From assembly GCA_950097015.1 (NCBI GenBank), contig CATNEN010000038.1:12518001-12582000 (forward strand): 64,000 nucleotides of DNA, given 5' to 3'. The position numbers and the translations under genes were made by a program. This document shows positions 12,001 through 24,000 of this stretch, piece by piece. This DNA is from Macrostomum hystrix (Eukaryota; Platyhelminthes; Macrostomidae). Every line of letters begins with the position of its first letter. Position 1 is the stretch's first letter. Below the pieces are notes generated by a model. The model saw only the letters and a list, made by a program, of their open reading frames with translations. It searched no databases and was not told the origin of the DNA.

Positions 12001-15000
12001 GCAGCGCTGGGCCATCCGCCTGGCGAGCTACGACTATGCGCTCGAGTTCCGGCCGACGGAGAAGCACGCTAACTGCGACTCGCTCTCGCGACTGCCGCTG
12101 CCGCAGCTGTTCGAGGAGGAGGCGGCCGTCAACTCGCTGCTACTCGACGAGGGGGCCGGATCGGCCGTCACGGCGCAGACGGTGTCGCGACACACGCGGA
12201 CAGACGCATCGCTGGGCCGCGTGCTACGCTGCCTGCAGACTGGGGCGCCCATCGGCGCCGAGCTGAGCGACTACGCCCGGCGGCAGACGGAGCTGTCGGT
12301 TGACCAAGGCTGCGTGTTGTGGGGCGCCAGAGTCGTAGTACCAGCGGCGCTGCGCGATCACGTGATCCAAGAGCTCCACCAGGCGCATCCAGGCACCAGC
12401 AGAATGCGCGCCCTAGCTCGCAGCTACGTCTGGTGGCCAGGAATCGACGGCGATTTGGAGGCTGCTACTAAGACCTGCAGGACCTGTCAGCTCAACCAGC
12501 CCGACCCGCCAAAGGCGCCCGTGCAGCCGTGGCCGTTCCCGTCGGAGCCGTGGGAGCGCCTGCATGTCGACTTCGCCGGGCCTGTCGACGGTCATGTGTA
12601 CCTGGTGGTGGTGGACGCCCACAGCAAGTGGCCGGAGGTCGTGCGGATGCGCTGCACCACAGCGGCAGCCACAATCGTGAGTCTGCGGGAGATCTTCGCC
12701 CGCCAAGGCATCCCGCGCACGCTGGTGTCCGACAACGGGCCGCAGTTCGCCTCCGCCGAGTTCGCCGAATTCACCCGAGCCAATGGCATTCGTCATGTGT
12801 TCTCGGCACCTTTCCATCCTGCCACGAATGGCCAAGCCGAGCGCTTCGTCCAAGTTCTAAAGCGGCATCTGCTCAAGAGCGGTCATTCTGATGCCGAGCT
12901 CCAGCGACTGCTGCTCGGCTACCGCAACACGCCGCACAGCGTCAGTGGCGTCGCTCCCAGCCAACTACTCATCGGCCGGCGGCTCCGATGCCGCCTGGAT
13001 CTACTGGCACCGTCACTGGCCGACGACGTGCGACAGCGACAGGAGCAGCTGCTACCGAGCAGGAAGGCGGCGCGTGAGTTCCAAACCGGTGATCGTGTGC
13101 TCTTCCGCGACTTCAGCGCCGGTGCGAGAGCCGGCGACACGCCGCGCTGGGCGGAGGGCGTCATCAAGGGCGCTGGCAGCCGCAACTGCATCGTCGACTC
13201 ACAGCGCGGTCAGCACATGCGGCATGCGGATCAGCTGGTTGCGGCCCGCGCTGACGGCTTCGACCTCGACATCGCTGATGCCGGCCAGCCGCTAACTGAT
13301 GGCGGCGGTGACGCGACCCTGGGAACTGGCGGTGCGCGCGCCACTCCTGATACTGTCGCCAGCGGCGCCACCAGCGGTGAGGCGGCACCTGAACCCGCCG
13401 ACGGACCGGAGAGCAACGCGCGTCGGGATGCCACGAATCCCCGGCGGTACCCTCTGAGAGCTCGTGGCCCACCTGAGAGACTGCAGCTGTGATGGGAGAA
13501 AACTGACTCAGAGGGGAGATGTGATGTTATTCAATAGACTCTTGAATGTTATTCAATGCGTTCACTCTGCACCACTTTGTATTATGGCTTTGCTACCATC
13601 GATTGTTTATGTCTGTCGGTTCTTAGTGCAAGCTGAGTTGTTTATCAGTGTCACGCGTGGCTTGCGTGCTGGTTGAGGTGGCTGGCCCGCGGGGCCCAGC
13701 CGTGCCCTAAGCCCTAGGGTCAAATAGAACAGAGCGATAATATAAGGAGCCGCAACTTCCAACTGGCTCGCTACGATCTTGTGAATCAATTCTTGGCCAG
13801 CCTTCAGTCTTAAGTCATTACAGATACCGCGTGAAGGCTCATTGCTCATTGAAAGGAGCTGCTCTGAAAAAGGGTAATTTCACAGAGGTAAGCCCACAGA
13901 ACCAAGGATGAACCTGAAGTTTTTTCTTTTTGTGTTAGACAATTTTCGTCTGCTTTGATTCACATAATAATCGCTTCTGGACCTTTAAGACGGACTTTGA
14001 CCGTGGAAAATGAAGTACGAATAACCCGATCATTGGCCGTTGGCCTCTTGTGCCAGTGTTGAAGACAAAAATTAAAATATTCGAATTAATACAGAAGTCT
14101 GAGGTCTATGCGGCAAGTAGTTACCCATTCAAAGTGTCTTACCTAGGCTCGTGGCACAGATTGATGCAAAGCCCATGTCAGTTTCAGCAGGAATAACCGA
14201 CCCATTCCACATGTAGAAGCGTGCGAATTTTCCCTTTTCGTAGCCGCTCTGCCCCAGGTAGCCACCTGGCCGTCCAGTGAAGTAGACAAAATCACCCATT
14301 GAGCTGATTACCGGCGATTGAGACAGGCTCTCATTCAGTTTTCCGTAACCAAGCAGCCATTTTGGATGCTTGTAATTGTGATACGGTAGCAGCGTCGTCA
14401 GATTCCTAACAAACTCATAATGCTCTCTGCTTGGAAATGTTACCAAGGAGCTGTTGCTACGAACGCAGGTAGCTCTGGCTTCTGACTCTGGCATTGGGTT
14501 TGCAAGGAAGCCAGATGTTTGGTAGCAGCTGCCTTGGAACGCGTACAATCCATCGGCGCAGTCAGTTTCATCTGAAGTTTCATCAAAAGTTAATCACGAA
14601 TTGCATGGCGACTCTCTAACCTAATTCACTGAATTGTAATATGCGGCGAAATCGAATTGGTTGGGGGGGCATCTTCTTCAAATTGCGATAAAAAGGCCAA
14701 GGGCATAGCGGTACACGAATCACAAAAACTTCTAAACGTACCTGTGAATCCGCAGTCTATGAAGTAAGTTTCGTTCATAGCTGAGTCGTAGAGCTTGTAC
14801 CGATATTTCAAGTGAATATCGTTGGCGTACAGAGTTAAGCAGTTCTCAGCAGGAAGAAGATTTTCTAAAAAAGTTTTTTAGGACTGTAACAAACACTAAT
14901 GATTATATTTGAGCCAAAAGTCACCAATATGTACACCAATTTTACACAACTTGAATTATGTCATAAACAATATAGTTGAACTGTTTGTATAATTTTTTAT

Positions 15001-18000
15001 GAAACATACCTGTGCTGTGCACCGAGAAGTACTGCTCGGGGCGACCGCAAAACTGATCCGGGTTTCCAGGACAGGACGCATTGCAGGAGCGCTGCGGCAA
15101 GGTCTCCTGGATCCCGTACTCGGTGGTGGAGAGGCTGCTCAGGCAGGAGCAGTTCTGCTGCAGCACAGCGGAGTAGGCCAGGCCGGCGGAGAAGCACAGG
15201 TAGCGGCACATGGACAGGCTCATGAAGCTGGACCGGAATGACACGTTGCTGGGCCTGGTGATCTTCAGACAGCCCGGGTCCCTCTCGGTGGTCTCGCAGA
15301 CGTAGCTGGCCACAGGACTGGAGTTGTGCGAATTTCCGAACAGGTCGTAGAAGAAGTTGTTGTAGATAGTATAGTTCCAGGGAGTGACCTTATGCTGCAC
15401 TGAAGTTAGGTCCACGTTATCTGGAGCGTTCTTAACAACCAGGTCAGTTTTCCGGCTCAATAGGAAGCGTTTGCTTTGATTTAAAGAGATGCTGTCAGAG
15501 TGGATGAAGCCGTTGAGCCACATGGGGATTCGCAGCAGCTTTGGATCAGTGAGTCCTAGCCACCAGAACTGCGAGTTCTTTAACTCTTGAATGTCTAAAA
15601 TAGAGCGATTTCGTTTACAATGCGTAGAAAAGTTTTTCGTGAGGCCAACACTAAGAAATGGATTCAATACTTACTGGAGATCACCAGTGAAAAAAACTGA
15701 TAATGGTATTTGCTGGGGAAAGCTGCTAAATTCCCACCAGCAGCCGCGCATTCACTTTCAGCTCTATCGAAGGAAGCCAACCCGGCGTGAAACGAAAAGC
15801 AGGAGCCTCCAAAAGCGAAGCTGATATTTCCCTTGCAGGTAGCTGATGAATTGTCTGCGTACGGTTTAAAAATGATTTACTTAGACTGATATAAGAGTAT
15901 AATATACTCGATTCAACGCTTTGAATGTTCCTTAAGGATGCGAAGATACTCTTTAGTACACATGTTTCAGACTCGATTGATTCTGTACGACGAGGTAAAG
16001 GGAAGCTGTAGCCAACGTTCTCAATATCAGATAAGTTTGACTTCCAATTATTATTATTTGAAAGCCCAGGGGCACTTGAGCCCACGAGGTGCAGTGAGAG
16101 TGTACACTTCCTGAAGATTAGAAAGTCAGGGCAGATGTTCACAACTGCTAGGGTGTGTAAGTGCCAGCTAAGGGGCCAGCGGAATATGCACTTTTAAAAT
16201 AAGAGTCGAGTAATTCGTGGATATTGTCCTTTTGTTTAAGAAGTCCCAAGTGACAATTTAGCGACTTCAATTAAATGTGCTCACCTGCCAAATAGCAGTA
16301 TTTAAACTGATTTTTTATTAGATAAAACCCAGATACGACAAAGCCCTTCAGAAATATGCCCATGCACGAGTCAGCAGATATGTCCTGAAGCTTTGAATCT
16401 GAAAAAATGGTATTCGTGTTCTTATCCTGGAGTTAATTGTGATGATTGAAATCGAATTAGTAACTTATAATGGACAGTCCGACGTATTATTTTACTCTGC
16501 TCACCAACTCTATACACAGAAACGACGTCGCTTTCTGTTGATTCCGACAGACCGCCACAAGTTTGATATCGGTTGCCGCTGCAGGTGAGTGAGCAGGCGC
16601 TACTCGGCAATCTGCTGGCTAGAGCAGAGTTAGTCAGTTCTGAGAAGGTGATGCAATAGCACAAGCTCTGACTCAGTGCAGCCAGTTCGACAGCCTTTGC
16701 GCCGCATGTAGCCAAGCACTGACGTAGGTGCAGCTGGGGATCAAACATCGGTTGCTGGAAGCCGGAGATCCTGGACCAGTACAGTGTGTAGCAGCCTAGA
16801 AATGCTGAAAGCAATGAATGAATGAAATTAATCCTACGTTGAATATCTAGTATGATATCTGTATTGATAACATGACATCAGTAAGTCTCTACTTTTTCTT
16901 AAAGGCTTCTCGCAAAATGCCCCAGCCAGTCGTCGGTTGCAGTCCTGCAACCTGTAGTTATATGGCAATATTTCCCCGTCTTCTCTGACATTGGAGACGC
17001 TCGCTGCATAATCCGAACAATTGGAAGTGACACAGAAGTCAACCGTTTTTAAATTGGTGTGCTTGTTGTTTGTCAGTATCTCGAAACAATTCACGGAGCT
17101 GTTGAACTCGCGGTACTTCAGTTGGTCAACCTGCAGGCCGCAGATCAAGGAGGCGTACTTAACAGCTGCTCCGCTTGCCGTGTCCAGCTGATTTGTGGAA
17201 GTTCGATCCGCGACACCGATCCAGAATCCCTGGCTCTCAATGACGGAAGACTGTCCGTAGCGAGTGTAGCCGTGGAAATAGTTGGCCGCCGTCCATATGG
17301 GGCCAGGAGAGTTGAAATCCGAAGCGGCCTGAGGCACCGCTAGAGTAGCGTTAAAGTGGTTGCAGAACAAGCGGGCCTCATCGTAGGTAGTCACCATGGC
17401 GGTGAGCTGATAACAAGTCTCGTTCACCTGCAGCCAGCCCGGATCGCAGCTGTCCTCAGCCGATAGCCAGTAAGGCTCACTCTGCTCAAGGCAATCAGTG
17501 CAGGGTTCCGATTCGATTTGGTAAACATTTGTCGGATTCGAAGACTTCTTCATTGCAATGCTGTTTGTGTTCAGTTTGAGAATGTTCGCTTCAGTGCAGC
17601 TTGAGTAGGGTTCCAAAGCATTATTGGAACTGAATAAATAAGTTTTTGTCCACAAAGCCATGCTTGAAACGCCGGTGTCGCCGCTAAAGTTGTAAAGTGA
17701 CCTCGGATTAGTAAAAGTGGCGTGCAGAACTGGGGTGTCGGGAATGCAGCTCCATGTAGTGTCCAACAGGGCGAAGTAGGCCAAGTTTGAGTCGCTATCT
17801 AAATTATAGCACACGTCCCTGCCCCCTGCTTGCCAGTAGATCTTGAACACCGTTTCATTTATATCTGCACTGAAAAGTTTAAAGGGTGAGTAGCAGAAGG
17901 ATTAACGCGTTTGCCTTTACGCGCTAATCACCAACGTCCCTGAGCACGATGGCCTCATTCCTTTAGTGAGAAGTTTTGGGGGCTAATTGTGCCTTTCACG

Positions 18001-21000
18001 CCCTTAAAGGCCAACCTCCAGGGCCCACCTCCAGGGCCCAGTGAGAATGTACACTGCCTGACGATGAGAAAGTCAAGGCAGATGTACACACCTGTACATA
18101 CTCCTGAGTGTGTACTCAGGAGTCAGTGGAATGGGCACAACGGCCTCTTGCGCGTCCTCCTGCAATTATTATTACAATGTTATCTCGCACAATAAAGATG
18201 CTTGTTTGTGAGATGGGCTGTCAGCAATGCTAAAGTTTCAGATGTCATATCAAGAAAGCTGACAGCCTGACCCGGCCTGACCCGGCCTGACCCGGCCTGA
18301 CCCGGCCTGACCCGGCCTGACCCGACCTGACCCGGCCTGACCCGGCCTGATCCAGCCTGACCCGGCCTGACCCGGCCTGACCCGGCCTGACCCGGCCTGA
18401 CCCGGCCTGACCCGGCCTGACCCGGCCTGACCCGGCCTGACCCGGCCTGACCCGGCCTGACCCGGCCTGACCCGGCCTGACCCGGCCTGACCCGGCCTGA
18501 CCCGGCCTGACCCGGCCTGACCCGGCCTGACCCGGCCTGACCCGGCCTGACCCGGCCTGACCCGGCCTGACCCGGCCTGACCCGGCCTGACCTGGCCTAA
18601 CCCTGCCCGGCCCCGGCCAGACCTGGCCTGATAATTATATTAATACTGATGAACTTCGTATCGGTAAAAATCTTGCCAATTCTTCATCTTTAATACAATT
18701 TTTCTGCTAACAGCTAAACCATGGCAACACTCAATGCTACTGTTAGTAGTCATATAAATATATGTACTTAGGTATCGTAAACTTGATAAAAATATAACTA
18801 CTTTTCTCACCTTGGCATCTGCAGCGACTTTAAATCACTCAGCGTGTTGAACTGCTCATTAGAAGTTTCGATAATATTGTTATGTTGAAAGCGGAAATTG
18901 TTTCTGCTGAGGCCCGTGACATTGAACAGTAGCCAGTCGGTTCGCCCATTCGACATAGAAAAGGTCAAATTGACCAGATCAGTGATTTGCTTATTGTTTA
19001 TTGACAGCCAAAGCTGGTTTACATAATTAGCATTCAAATCTTCTCTACTGTGCAGGTTCGGCCTGTTGGGCAGATTCAACGGTTGCCATGGCAACAGAAT
19101 TAGAGGGCTGCTGCCCCCGTACAAGCGGTTATCTCCGTTGTCATTAGCGGAACCGAAAGCGTAGCCAATGCTTCTATAGCCGTTTCTGTAGCTGGTTCCC
19201 GGGTACAGGAACTGATTCACTGATCGGACATTGTTTTCTCCGGGAAATACTGCCATGCCATTTTGAACTCTCGCAGCGAGAGCCCAGGATTTCACTGAAA
19301 CATCATTAATAGAAAATTAAAAATGAAATCTAAAACGACGGAATGAGATCGTGTTGGACTTGCTCACCTGTCATTAGGTAAACATATGAGTAGCCGTTGC
19401 TAGCGCCACCAGCACAGTACTGATAAGATCCTTCGCCACAGGGCCGCAGGCAGTTGGCTTCCACTTCCTCCGGATCGCTGACTGGCTGGAAGTTCTCAAG
19501 CATTTTATCGTCACTAAGGCAGGTGCAGAAGCCGCCTTCCATGACAGCCGTGTCGGCGATACGATGTGTGCAGCTTTTAAGGCAACCCTGCAAGCTGCTA
19601 CTGCGAACTCTGAATGTGTTGCTATTCTGTGTGAAAGTCTTTGCGAGATGGCTTCTGTACTTGTGACATCCTCTGTAGTGGCTGCCTGAAAAGACAGTAA
19701 TATTTCATTTCTGAAGGTGGGTTTTAGCTTGTTGTATGTATAGATGTGAAAGTGTGAGGGATCATGAGCTTTTCCAGCCGAGATTGGCCTCCAGAGATAT
19801 ACCTGGCCTTCCAAAATCGAACTTATTCGAAAAAAGACTTGAAATATACGAGAAGTACACGAAGTATGCGTGTATTATCCTGTGAAACTTCCTACCTAAA
19901 AGTGAACGATTTTCTGGCGGGTAAGTCTCATGACCGGAAAAGCATAGTGTGAGCAAATATCGGCGCCAGTCTGGTAGACTTAAAGTACGCTGAAAATGCG
20001 CTTCATTTAAAAAAAATTACATTAGCTCGTGGGACTCACGTTTCACACAGAAAAACTTCCTTTTAGTTGCGTCGGAACAGGAGGTCCGATAGGACACAAA
20101 CGGAACATTCACCGAATACACGTAGATTGTTGAGTAAAACCACTTCATTAAGCCAAAATAGAAACACTTTCTTTTCAACATGTCACTTGCGGTCATGTTT
20201 ATAAGGACATTTTCAAAATTCGCCTGAACAGACATCACACTACCGTCAAGAAGTTGGGGCAGCAGATCTATCCAGCTCTGCACACCAATGTTGAGCTCTG
20301 GGTTGTTGCCAAAATAGTATTTTGAGTCTAAAATGACACGAAAACATAAATTTATTTTTGCATACGCTTCGATTATAGCTTTCTGGCAGCTCCTAATAGC
20401 CGATATGTTTCAATAGGCTACTCAAGCTCACTTACACCTGAAGAAGTGCGCTTGCATGACAGCCAGGTCGGAGAGGTCAGCGGCAGGTGACCAGAGGACT
20501 GCATTTTGAGCAGCGCAATGCTTGGCAGAGTGCGCCCAGGACAGCATGTCGCTGTTCCGGATGTAGGGAGCGAAGCATGAACCTTGGTAGCCGAACCAGC
20601 CAGGACTGCAGGGCGTCCCGTCTGAGGGATTCAACGCAAAATAGACAGCGGCCTCGCCTCATAACGGTCAGCATTATTCTCTGAACAGAGGTACAACTAG
20701 GATTTTGGTTGATATCGGTGCTGTTTGTCGCGTCTTAGGAGGTACGATGGTACCATTGTTACCATGGTAGCATGGTAAGGGTTTAGTGGCAGAGTGGTGT
20801 AACGCGTTCGCCACTCGCACCTAGGTCCCTGAGCTCGAATCCGCGGCGAGGCCACGTTCATTTAAGGGTGCAGCCGCGGAGAAAAGGCTTGGGGCTTATC
20901 ATACAATTGACACCCATTATTGTGCACTGCCTGACGATGAAAAAGTCTGGGCAGATGTACACACATGTGAGTCTGTGCCTGCGTACAGTAAGTATGTTCT

Positions 21001-24000
21001 CAGGAGTTCAGGAGTCAGCGATGGATGCTCAGGAGTCAGCGCATTGGACGGAATTGCCAGTGCCCACAAGCCGGTGGCTAAAACAAATGTTCTTTGACTT
21101 TGGCAGATCTGAGTAAAGCTTAGTTAAACAATTGAAAATTGGGACTTTGACTCACGTACGACTAGCTGTATTATTTAATAACTGTAAACAGCTAACGAAA
21201 TTCGATTTGCGCCAATGAAGTCCAGGAAGCTGTAACTCACCAATCATGCTGCAGAAGACTCGAGTCCCCGTGTCTGGTTCAGAGGTGGTGTTGAAAGTGC
21301 CAGTTAGCCTGTAATAGTTGCTCTCGTACACATCGACTTCTGTCTGTAGATCCATGCATGAGCGGTACTTCTGAGTTTGTGTGGCGAGTGTAAAGACATT
21401 GTAATGATTATTGAAGCCGCCGCAGCTCTCGTTGGAGGCGCGACATGGGATGTCGCAGAGCGACTGCGAGGCATCCGTCGCTTCAACGATGAGGTCACTT
21501 AGGCAAGTGCAAGTCGTGTTGTGAATCATAGCATAGCGACTGCTTGAGTTGGTCATGCAGAAAGCTTTGCAGGCAGCTGAGCTGAGCAGCTGCATATTGG
21601 TCTCATCCACCACGAGTCCCTGTGGAATCAGAGACACCTGGTAACAACCGTCTGAAAGACAATAATATAAAAGTAATCATTAGTTAATACTCGTAGTAAT
21701 AATGGGGTAAGTGGCAGAGCGTTTGCCTAAGGTCCCTAAGGTCAATTCTGCGGCAAGGCCACATTTATCTGGGGCGCAGCCGCGGAGAGAAGGCCTGGGG
21801 GCTTGTCGTGCGATTTACGCCCATAAGGGTCATCCTCCAAGGCACATTGAGAGTGTAAACGGCATGACCATCAGAAATTCAGGGCAGATGTACACACCTG
21901 TGTGAGCGTGTGCCTGCGTACGGTATCTGTGTGTGATTTTATTATTATTATTATTATTGAGGTGCGCACGCCGATTGGGTGCTGATTTTTTTGTTTATTT
22001 TATGTTTGAGGTTAAACAAATCGATTTTTTGAAGAGAAGGCGATAGGAAACCAGTAGCATGCGTAATTTTAGGTTAATAAAATATTTGAAAAAAAACAAA
22101 TTTTTGAAATAAACAAAGGCATTAAAACAAGAAATGAAATATTGAAATTTAAAGGGAAAATTAAAACTGACCGAAAGGAGAATAGCTATATTGTGTTTTC
22201 GCATTCTAACTATGGGCCTCAGGGCAGTGGCTTTTTATCTAGCTTTAATTATGCTTTCTATGAAGTCCACAAAACTTTCTGTTAATTCTGTGCTTTCCTG
22301 TGTCATTAAATACACAATTTTGTCATCAGCTGTTAGGCTTTCGAAATTTCGAACAGTACCTGCTACTTTCTCTATGAATTTATTTCTAATTCGAACATAA
22401 ACGGACCAATCGCATCTAAAGAGAATATGAGTTTCGTTCTCTACCTCGACTCTACATTTTGGGCATGTTCTGTTTTCATAGGCGATTTTCGGTCTTACAG
22501 TGCGCAATGTCTCACAGGCCAGTTTGTGGTTTCCTAGACGAAATCGGGACATTGTGCGCCTTTGTTCTGGGTTAGAGATTATTGTTAGGTACTTTTCTCG
22601 GGAGAAATCTTTCTTAAACGTGTAATAGAAGTGGCTGAGCTTGGCTGATTTTCCCATCCTCTGAGTCCAGTGCCTTCGAAACTCTGACTCAAAATTCTCT
22701 CTGTGCGTTTTGATGGACTTTGTTTTTCTAGTCTGTTGACAATTCCGCATTACTTCACTATTCATTTTTTCCCCAATGCCAACATCGCTGTATTCTGTAT
22801 CTGCCACCAATTTCGCGATGATGGAGTCTGGTCGGCTCCGAACTGAGGACCAGTATTGAAGGCTTCTTTTTTGAATACTATATAATAGTGGTAGTCTTCC
22901 TAATTCGGACCGAGCACCATTGCTGTCAGTGTTTGGACTAACTTGCAGAATCGACTTGCAGATTCTAAAATTAATTCTCTCTATAAGGTTCCGATCCCAA
23001 GTACCCAGTTTCCCAGTTTCCCAGTTTCTCTTGATTGCTCAGGAGTCAGTGGAATGGGCAGAACTGCCTCCTCGCTGGCTGCGGATCTAGTGTCTCCAAA
23101 CGATGTCCCATTGCCTACAGCCCTCCTGTAAATATTAATATGAATAATATCTTGTATGGGTGCATCTTTGGAAGGCCTGTGGGCACTGGCACATCATTGT
23201 GTCACACTGGACCCACAGCCAGCGAGAGGCAACTCTGTCCATTCCGCTAACTATTGAACACGTACGCACACATATACAGTACGCAGGCACATACACAGAG
23301 TGTTCATCGACACCTGAATTTCCATGCCAGGTACTGAAAACTTTCACTGTGACTTGTGGTTTGGTCCTCATCGGACATCGGAGTAAGTGGCACGACAAGA
23401 CCCTAAGGTTACCGAGTTAAGGGACCCTAGTGCTCGAGATAGGCACTTTAACCGCTATACCACTCAGCCCTCACCATCTAAAGTGAATGCATTTAGCTCG
23501 TATTATTGTGCTGTCTGAAATTTTTTAATTTTTAACTGATTACTTTTCCATCTCAGTTTTCGCTGAGCGATCTGAAACTTCACAGCTAGTTGATTACTGC
23601 TCTGCGCATACAGGTGTCTTCGAGAATGCCATCAACCTACGAGCTATTCAGGACAATGAATCAATGAGTCTTACCGAAGGAGTCGTAGACAGAAAAGTAG
23701 CCCCAAGGTCCACTGAGATCGGAGGCCTCACCGCCGCAGTACTCTGAGGCACCGCACAGAGACAAGCAGCGCGAATTCCGGGCGTCGATTTCAGCGCGAT
23801 CGATACGGAACGGAAGAGTTTCGTTGCTGGCCTGGTCGACAGCGGAGCTATTTAAGTTGAAGCAGTAGCAGCTGCTGTAGTTTGCTGCTGCTAGCTGGTA
23901 GCGAAGATTGCAGCACCTGTACCGGCAGCTCCGTACTGACATGGGAGCGCCAAGGTCCCCTACTGGGCTGGCCATGGAGCTACTTAGAGCAGCTTCAATC

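Larger units (their letters stand above)
9187..13822 (+). mobile_element. Intact Ty3-type LTR retrotransposon
   Basis: 4,636 bp bounded by two 303-bp LTRs that start TGTGATG and end TTACA, and appear identical by eye. Flanked by the 5-bp target duplication GATAC (9182-9186 and 13823-13827). It has a primer-binding site, one uninterrupted Gag-Pol frame and a polypurine tract. Pol order protease, RT, RNase H, integrase places it in the Ty3 (Metaviridae-like) group. No env frame is present. It lies in the L intron 8785-14142, in the opposite orientation to the gene, and probably inserted recently. Confidence 0.95.

Noticed and set aside
16885-16892. Extending L exon 14 past the GTAGAG donor
   Set aside because: The CTLD ends at CEK as expected, phase matches R, and the frame soon departs from the family pattern.
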